Below are positions 60,201-64,000 of a DNA stretch of 64,000 nucleotides, piece by piece. The DNA comes from DATCLS01 sp035296625 (GTDB taxonomy: Bacteria > Actinomycetota > Acidimicrobiia > Acidimicrobiales > VFJN01). Where the stretch lies: the NCBI GenBank assembly GCA_035296625.1, contig DATHAO010000010.1:1-64000 (forward strand), given 5' to 3'. The notes below the pieces were generated by a model, which did not search any database, was not told the origin of the DNA, and was given only the letters and a program-made list of their open reading frames with translations. The translations under genes were made by a program, and so were the position numbers. Positions within the stretch are counted from its first letter, which is position 1, and each line of letters begins with the position of its first letter.

Positions 60201-60736
60201 ACCACCACGTTGATGCCGGCCGAGTCGCGACCCCGCACCTCGAGGCGGTCGATGGCCGACAGCGACTGCTGGATCGACGTGTACGCCTCGGTGGCGGCCC
60301 AAGTCGGCTCGCTGCCGGCCAGGTCGGCGACGGCCCGAGCGTTGCGCACGCGGTCGTCCGCGACGGCCCACACGGCGTCCTTCAGGCGTACGACGGCGGC
60401 ATTGACAGTCTCGAGGCCCGCCGGGTCCGTCGCAGCGGCCGCGAGGTCGGTGTCGAGGCGGGTCTCGACCGCGGTGACCGCCTCGTCGAGCGCGGCGGTC
60501 AATCCCTCGACCTCGGCCAGCAGCCGCCGGTCGTGGACCAGAGCGTGGACGCCCTCGGCCCCCCGGAGCAGCTCGTCGGCTGCCTCCACGTGGGCGGCGG
60601 CCGCGGCACAGGCCGCGGCCAGCGGCAACGACGACGCCAGCGACGCCACGGCCTCGTGGAGGGGGCCGGTGACGGCGTCGGGCTGGGGGGCGATCCGTGT
60701 GCCGGGGCGCCGAACGACCGAGATGATCCCGCACAT
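57299..60736 (-). CDS. glmS: Greatly enlarged glutamine-fructose-6-phosphate aminotransferase (GlmS-like)
   Basis: Would make glucosamine-6-phosphate for peptidoglycan; GlmM is encoded just upstream. 1145 residues against about 610 for GlmS. Cys2 of MCGIISVV is the glutaminase nucleophile. A helical Ala-rich insertion (about residues 12-150) separates it from LEVRGRDSAGI (about 160), usually near residue 25. LGHTRWASVG and ALNGDVDNF complete the glutaminase. SIS domain 1 has VVAISQSGTTTDTNRTVDLV and SVASTKAFYSQVAAGF, SIS domain 2 has KRYWAVVGNGYNRIAAAE and ELCYKSIACDGTEDKKHIDL. A further ~300 residues follow with no domain I recognise. The start is the ATG at 60736. Confidence 0.93.
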   Translation of the reverse strand: MCGIISVVRRPGTRIAPQPDAVTGPLHEAVASLASSLPLAAACAAAAAHVEAADELLRGAEGVHALVHDRRLLAEVEGLTAALDEAVTAVETRLDTDLAAAATDPAGLETVNAAVVRLKDAVWAVADDRVRNARAVADLAGSEPTWAATEAYTSIQQSLSAIDRLEVRGRDSAGINVVVRDHGLDLDSPAVAGLLGDRAADPLFRSGAVRVVDGCLSFVYKAAAEIGELGDNTRTIRDALRGDALLRLALAADTAVAVVLGHTRWASVGIVSQPNAHPVDSAELAEAGSGPYVVAALNGDVDNFADLKSAEGLRIAPEITTDAKVIPTLVSRRLADGDDLVDAFRDTVAGFEGSVAIGACATAAPDTVLLALRGSGQALYVGVAEGLYVVASEPYGVIEVTDRYLRLDGETPANPDNPTASRGQIVVLDGARAGTVQGITRVAYDGTPLPVDAGELIEAQITTRDIDRGDFPHFLLKEITEAPDSFRKTLRGKLVEHDGRLDVVLPPEAVPETIRASLRDGDVRRVLVIGQGTAAVAGEAVAAALRSTCGETGLVIDALPATELSGFGLAPKMADTLVVAISQSGTTTDTNRTVDLVRARGARVIAIVNRRGSDLTDKADGVLYTSDGRDVEMSVASTKAFYSQVAAGFLLAEAIADELGGTVDQAVLAALRDLPTAMVAALERRPAIAEAAHELAPSKRYWAVVGNGYNRIAAAEVRIKLSELCYKSIACDGTEDKKHIDLSAEPMILVCASGLTGSTADDVAKEVAIYRAHKASPIVIATDGQSRFAAALAVLSVPETHPRLAFVLSAMAGHIFGYEAALAIDALAIPLRRARAAIETVVGADALTSGDTLLRRLRPHVEPAARSFFDGLRVGRYDGHLEASTAVRLGTLLRYALGVVPLESYQLDEGKVGTPAVVVDDLTAGLTRAIEELTRPIDAIKHQAKTVTVGISRSDETLLEVPLVAAVLAAGAPRDQLTYRVLRTLADVSPAIAEVRGWTRYRIESPLRDGGPSTITLLDRGGIARDLPSRTERSHELRGTKHRVSNEREILVAKGRSDGRPIVIVPEVKDGQTVGITLVHVAFADHLPEGTARGVLQGYRNRYAVLRDAVLETEPTFREDLLAAVPVDDLLTEPINQLADRWRVG

Positions 60737-60818
60737 GAGCGGGCAGTCTAGGGACGCCGGGCGCACGCCGGTCCCCGGTCCGGATCGCCGGCCGCCCCGC
60801 GGAGGGCCCGGCCGCGGA

Positions 60819-62156
60819 TCAGTCCGCGGCGCCCTCGACGGCCCGGACCAGCTCGTCGGCCGCCGTGGCGGCGTCGGCCTCGGTGGGCGCCTCGACCATG
60901 ACCCGCACGAGCGGCTCGGTGCCGCTGGGCCGCACCAGCACCCGGCCCTTGTCGCCCAGCCGGCCCTCGACGGCGGCCACGTCGGCGGCGATCCGGTCGA
61001 GGATCGCCGGGTCGCGCCGGCCGACCCGCACGTTCCGCAGGACCTGCGGCAGGCGGGTCATCGACGCCGCCGCCAGCTCGGCCAGCGGCCGGCCCGAGCG
61101 GACCACCACGTCGAGCGCCTGGACGGCCGTCAGAAGCCCGTCGCCGGTCGTGGCGAGCTCGGGGAAGATCACGTGGCCGCTCTGTTCGCCACCCAGCGCG
61201 TACCCGCCGGCGACCAGCGCCTCGAGCACGTTGCGGTCGCCGACCGCCGTCTCGACCACGCGCACGCCCCGGGCGTCCATCGCGAGACGGAAGCCGAGAT
61301 TCGTCATCACGGTGACGACCACGGTGTCGTAGGCGAGCGCCCCCCGGTCGTGCCGGTCGAGGGCGCACATGGCGATGATGTGGTCGCCGTCGACCAGGTC
61401 GCCGTTGGCGTCGACGAGCAGGACCCGGTCGGCGTCGCCGTCGAAGGCCACGCCCACATGCGCCCCGTGCCCGACCACCGCCCGGCGCAGGTCGTCGGGA
61501 TGGGTCGAGCCGCAGCCGGCGTTGATGTTCGTGCCGTCGGGGTCGGCGTGGATGACGTCCAGCTCGACGCCGAGCGCGCGCAGCGCCCCGGGCGCCACGG
61601 ACGAGGCGGCGCCGTTCGCGCAGTCGACGACGGCGCGCAGGCCGTCGAGGCGGCGGCCCTCCAGCGAGGCGGCGACGGCGGCCGTGTAGCCCGCGGCGGC
61701 ATCGATCGCCCGGATCGAGCCGACCGCCGCGCCGGTGGGCACGGCGCGGCGGTCACCGGCGCCCCCGCCGACGAGGGCACCCAGCTCGGCCTCGAGCCGC
61801 TCCTCGACGGCGTCGGCCAGCTTGCGGCCCCCCGCCGAGAACAGCTTGATGCCGTTGTCGCCGAACGGGTTGTGCGAGGCGGACACCACGGCGGCCGGTG
61901 CCTGCTCGGTCGCGGCCCACCACGCCACCTCGGGCGTGGGGGCGACGCCGAGGGTCACGACCTCGATCCCCTCGGCTGCCAGGCCGGCGGCGAGCGCGGC
62001 CTCGAGCAGCGGGCCCGAGCGGCGGGTGTCGCGCCCGATGGCGAACCGCCCGCCGCCCAGCACCCGGGCCGCAGCCCGGCCGAGGGCCAGTGCCAGCTCG
62101 GGGGTGAGCTCGGCGTTGGCCACGCCCCTGACCCCGTCCGTGCCGAACCTCAACAT
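60819..62156 (-). CDS. glmM: Phosphoglucosamine mutase
   Basis: Converts glucosamine-6-phosphate to glucosamine-1-phosphate on the way to UDP-GlcNAc. 445 residues. LRFGTDGVRGVANAELTPEL at the start; AAVVSASHNPFGDNGIKLFS has the phosphoserine; GVAFDGDADRVLLVDANGDL binds Mg; LGGEQSGHVIFPELATTGDG and VLVRPSGTEPLVRVMVEAP bind sugar phosphate. The ATG at 62156 has GAGG eight bases upstream. It is followed by glmS 82 bp downstream. Confidence 0.97.
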   Translation of the reverse strand: MLRFGTDGVRGVANAELTPELALALGRAAARVLGGGRFAIGRDTRRSGPLLEAALAAGLAAEGIEVVTLGVAPTPEVAWWAATEQAPAAVVSASHNPFGDNGIKLFSAGGRKLADAVEERLEAELGALVGGGAGDRRAVPTGAAVGSIRAIDAAAGYTAAVAASLEGRRLDGLRAVVDCANGAASSVAPGALRALGVELDVIHADPDGTNINAGCGSTHPDDLRRAVVGHGAHVGVAFDGDADRVLLVDANGDLVDGDHIIAMCALDRHDRGALAYDTVVVTVMTNLGFRLAMDARGVRVVETAVGDRNVLEALVAGGYALGGEQSGHVIFPELATTGDGLLTAVQALDVVVRSGRPLAELAAASMTRLPQVLRNVRVGRRDPAILDRIAADVAAVEGRLGDKGRVLVRPSGTEPLVRVMVEAPTEADAATAADELVRAVEGAAD

Positions 62157-62212
62157 GTCCCCTACCTCAACCGATGGACGGGCCCGGTCGCCAGTCGGCG
62201 CCGGACGCGCCA

Positions 62213-62236
62213 CGGCCGGCCCCACGGGGCCGGCCG
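62213..62236 (-). terminator. GC hairpin after rpsI
   Basis: CGGCCGGCCCC and GGGGCCGGCCG are perfectly complementary 11-bp arms separated by two bases, so the inner pairs must open. It lies 20 bp after the rpsI stop and before glmM. No U-tract. Confidence 0.55.
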
Positions 62237-62255
62237 CACCGGGCGTGGAGCGCGA

Positions 62256-62648
62256 TCAGCGCTTCGAGTACTGCGGAGCCTTGCGGGCCTTCTTCAGGCC
62301 GTACTTCTTCGACTCCTTCTCGCGCTGGTCGCGCGTGAGGAAGCCGGCCTTCTTCAGCGTGCCGCGCATCTCGGGGTCGAGGTCGACGAGGGCCCGGGCG
62401 ATGCCGAGACGCAGGGCGCCGGCCTGGCCGGAGACCCCGCCGCCGTGGATGGTGGCCTCGATGTCGTAGGACTCTTCGGTGCTCGTGAGCCGCAGCGGTT
62501 CGCTGAGGATCATCTGGTGCGCCTTGGACGGAAAGTAGTTCGCGACCTCACGCCGGTTGACGGTGATCTTGCCCTCGCCCGGCACCAGCCGGACCCGGGC
62601 GACCGCGCCCTTGCGGCGGCCGTTGGTCTGCGTGAGCGGCTTGGCCAT
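62256..62648 (-). CDS. rpsI: 30S ribosomal protein S9
   Basis: Small-subunit protein whose C-terminal tail reaches the P-site tRNA. 130 residues. GRRKGAVARVRLVPGEGKIT at the N-terminus, IHGGGVSGQAGALRLGIARAL in the middle, and the conserved basic end RKAPQYSKR. It starts 23 bp after rplM, the universal rplM-rpsI pair. Confidence 0.98.
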   Translation of the reverse strand: MAKPLTQTNGRRKGAVARVRLVPGEGKITVNRREVANYFPSKAHQMILSEPLRLTSTEESYDIEATIHGGGVSGQAGALRLGIARALVDLDPEMRGTLKKAGFLTRDQREKESKKYGLKKARKAPQYSKR

Positions 62649-62671
62649 GTGGATGACGTTCCTCGGGTGGT

Positions 62672-63121
62672 TCAGGCAGGGCGACGGGCATGCGCCACGT
62701 CGAGCGTCTGGGGCTTCTGGGCGGCGTGCGGGTGGGTCGGGCCGGCGTAGACCTTGAGCTTGGTCAGCATCTGGCGGCCGAGCCGGTTCTTGGGCAGCAT
62801 GCCCCGCACCGAGCGGCGCACGGCCTCTTCGGGCCTGCGCCCGAGCAGGTCGCTGTAGCGCTCGGACTTGAGGCCGCCCGGGAAGCCCGAGTGGCGGTAG
62901 ACCGTCTTGCGGTCGGCCTTGCCCGACGTGAGCACCACCTTGTCGGCGTTCACGATCACGACGTGGTCGCCCGTGTCGAGGTGCGGGGTGTAGGTCGGCT
63001 TGTGCTTGCCACGCAGAATGCTGGCGACCTCGGTGGCCAGGCGGCCGAGCACCAGGCCCTCGGCATCGACGACGTGCCAGGACCGCTGGATCTCTGAGGC
63101 TTTCGGACTGTACGTGGGCAC
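62672..63121 (-). CDS. rplM: 50S ribosomal protein L13
   Basis: Early-assembling large-subunit protein. 149 residues. RSWHVVDAEGLVLGRLATEV, HKPTYTPHLDTGDHVVIVNA, YRHSGFPGGLKSE and VRGMLPKNRLGRQMLTKLKVYAGPTH (split by eye) are the family text. The GTG at 63121 has AAGGTGG seven bases before it. The rplM-rpsI promoter should lie in 63122-63240; I could not define it. Confidence 0.97.
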   Translation of the reverse strand: MPTYSPKASEIQRSWHVVDAEGLVLGRLATEVASILRGKHKPTYTPHLDTGDHVVIVNADKVVLTSGKADRKTVYRHSGFPGGLKSERYSDLLGRRPEEAVRRSVRGMLPKNRLGRQMLTKLKVYAGPTHPHAAQKPQTLDVAHARRPA

Positions 63122-63240
63122 GATGCCACCTTCGTGGAGTTCTCGAACTGTGCCGGGCCGCTGCGGGGGGAGCACGCAGGCCCAGGCCGACGGACAAGCC
63201 TACGGTGCGCGCGAGCGAAGCGGCAAGCCCGATGGGGATG

Positions 63241-64000
63241 TCAAGGACCGTAGCCGACGTGCCAGAGGCACAGCCCCTGGGGCGGCGCCAGCGTGGAGGC
63301 CCGGGCCCGGCTGCGGCCGGCCACGATGCCGAGCAGGTCGCCGGCGCGCTTGCGCCCGAGGCCGACGTCGACGAGCGTGCCGACGACGCTGCGGATCATC
63401 TGGTGGCAGAAGGCGTTCGCCTCGATCTCGAAGCGCAGAACTCCCTCACCGAGGTCGGTCCAGCCGGCCCGGTGCACGCGGCGCACGAGTGAGGGCTCCG
63501 AGCCGTCGCGGTGCTTCGGCCTGCGGCAGAACGCCGAGAAGTCGTGCTCCCCCACGAGCGGGTCGCAGCCGAGGCGCATGAGGTCGAGGTCGAGCGGCTC
63601 GTCGAGGTGCCACGACAGGTGGGCGAGGAACGGGTCCGGCACCGGCCGGTTGAGCACCGTGTAGCGGTAGGTGCGGTGCGTGGCGGAACGCCGGGCGTCG
63701 AAGCTCTCCGGGCCCGTGGCCACGTCGCGCACCACGATGGCCGGGGCGCACTGGCGGTTGACGGCCCGCTGCAGCGCTGGCAGGTCGACCCTGTCCGTCG
63801 GGGCGTCGAAGCTCACGACCTGGCCCCATGCATGCACGCCGGCGTCGGTGCGCCCGGCGCAGCTGAGGTCGATCTCGGTGCGCAGCACCCGCTCGATCGC
63901 GTCGCGGAGCGTGCCGCCGACCGTGCGGACGCCGGGGTTCGGGGCGAAGCCGTGGAAGCCCGAGCCGTCGTAGGCGACGGTCATCCGAACGCGGACCAGC
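63241..64000 (-). CDS. truA: tRNA pseudouridine synthase A (5' end may lie outside the window)
   Basis: Makes pseudouridine at positions 38-40 of the tRNA anticodon arm. About 248 residues visible. MTVAYDGSGFHGFAPNPG is the N-terminal motif; CAGRTDAGVHAWGQVVSFD holds the catalytic Asp; ATHRTYRYTVLN, LVGEHDFSAFC and ANAFCHQMIRSVVGTLVDVG follow. An ATG at 63984 is a possible start, but the codons before it (encoding VRVR) look like part of the usual strand, so the true start probably lies beyond 64000. It lies 119 bp upstream of rplM, as in many Actinobacteria. Confidence 0.93.
   Translation of the reverse strand, partial: LVRVRMTVAYDGSGFHGFAPNPGVRTVGGTLRDAIERVLRTEIDLSCAGRTDAGVHAWGQVVSFDAPTDRVDLPALQRAVNRQCAPAIVVRDVATGPESFDARRSATHRTYRYTVLNRPVPDPFLAHLSWHLDEPLDLDLMRLGCDPLVGEHDFSAFCRRPKHRDGSEPSLVRRVHRAGWTDLGEGVLRFEIEANAFCHQMIRSVVGTLVDVGLGRKRAGDLLGIVAGRSRARASTLAPPQGLCLWHVGYGP

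Noticed and set aside
57194..60751. Plus-strand open frame of almost 1200 codons opposite glmS
   Set aside because: It is antisense to clear GlmS motifs and has the Val/Gly/Asp-rich composition of a shadow frame.

Overview
This is a very GC-rich chromosomal window. Many genes start with GTG, and several neighbouring genes are joined by 4-bp GTGA or ATGA stop/start overlaps. Two gene orders are characteristic of Actinobacteria: rplM-rpsI-glmM-glmS-acpS-nnr-alr-tsaE-tsaB-rimI-tsaD running towards groES-groEL, and guaB beside guaB3-guaA. The eukaryote-like NADP isocitrate dehydrogenase, the TreY/TreZ/GlgX cluster and an unusually long GlmS suggest a deep-branching actinobacterium, possibly of the class Acidimicrobiia. 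The class is an inference; no rRNA or tRNA gene was seen.

Layout. 1-5.5 kb (minus): a catabolic cluster of aldehyde dehydrogenase (cut by the window edge), M20 amidohydrolase and D-aminoacylase-type deacylase, with a TetR-like operator, then a TrmH/SpoU RNA methyltransferase and a relict peptidoglycan-binding fragment. 5.8-7.0 kb: icd. 7.1-9.9 kb: a DNA methyltransferase with a nuclease-like C-terminal domain and an unrecognised partner gene. 10-17 kb: glgX-treY-treZ. 17-21.5 kb: one-carbon and purine genes metF, folD, purH, purN. 21.6-26 kb: a small membrane protein, sucCD, an anchored protein and an L,D-transpeptidase. 26-33 kb: UvrD/PcrA helicase, a dehydrogenase-like protein, a LapA-domain protein, a dienelactone hydrolase, and an ECF sigma factor/SRPBCC pair divergent from an FAD oxidoreductase. 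33.4-40.2 kb: guaA, guaB3, a TPR-like protein, an aromatic amino acid decarboxylase and guaB. 40.3-43.6 kb: a NUDIX hydrolase, Maf and tRNA-dihydrouridine synthase, followed by GC-rich tandem repeats. 44-46.4 kb: a membrane metallophosphoesterase and a YtxH-like protein. 46.5-46.75 kb: a compact transcription unit with an exceptionally long Shine-Dalgarno sequence, a tiny ORF, structured RNA and a terminator. 46.8-49 kb: groES-groEL under two CIRCE boxes. 49-50.3 kb: a lipoprotein/OmpA pair. 50.4-64 kb: the threonylcarbamoyl-adenosine, alanine racemase, NAD(P)HX repair, AcpS, GlmS/GlmM, ribosomal protein and TruA block.

How the genes work together. GuaA, GuaB, GuaB3, PurH, PurN and FolD serve purine and folate metabolism. 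GlmM and GlmS supply amino-sugar precursors and Alr supplies D-alanine for the cell wall, next to AcpS. TsaB, TsaD and TsaE build t6A on tRNA, with Dus and TruA as further tRNA modifiers. GlgX, TreY and TreZ turn glycogen into trehalose. Icd and SucCD belong to the TCA cycle. The two loci I find least explained are the small unit at 46.5-46.75 kb and the methyltransferase/nuclease-like pair at 7.1-9.9 kb.
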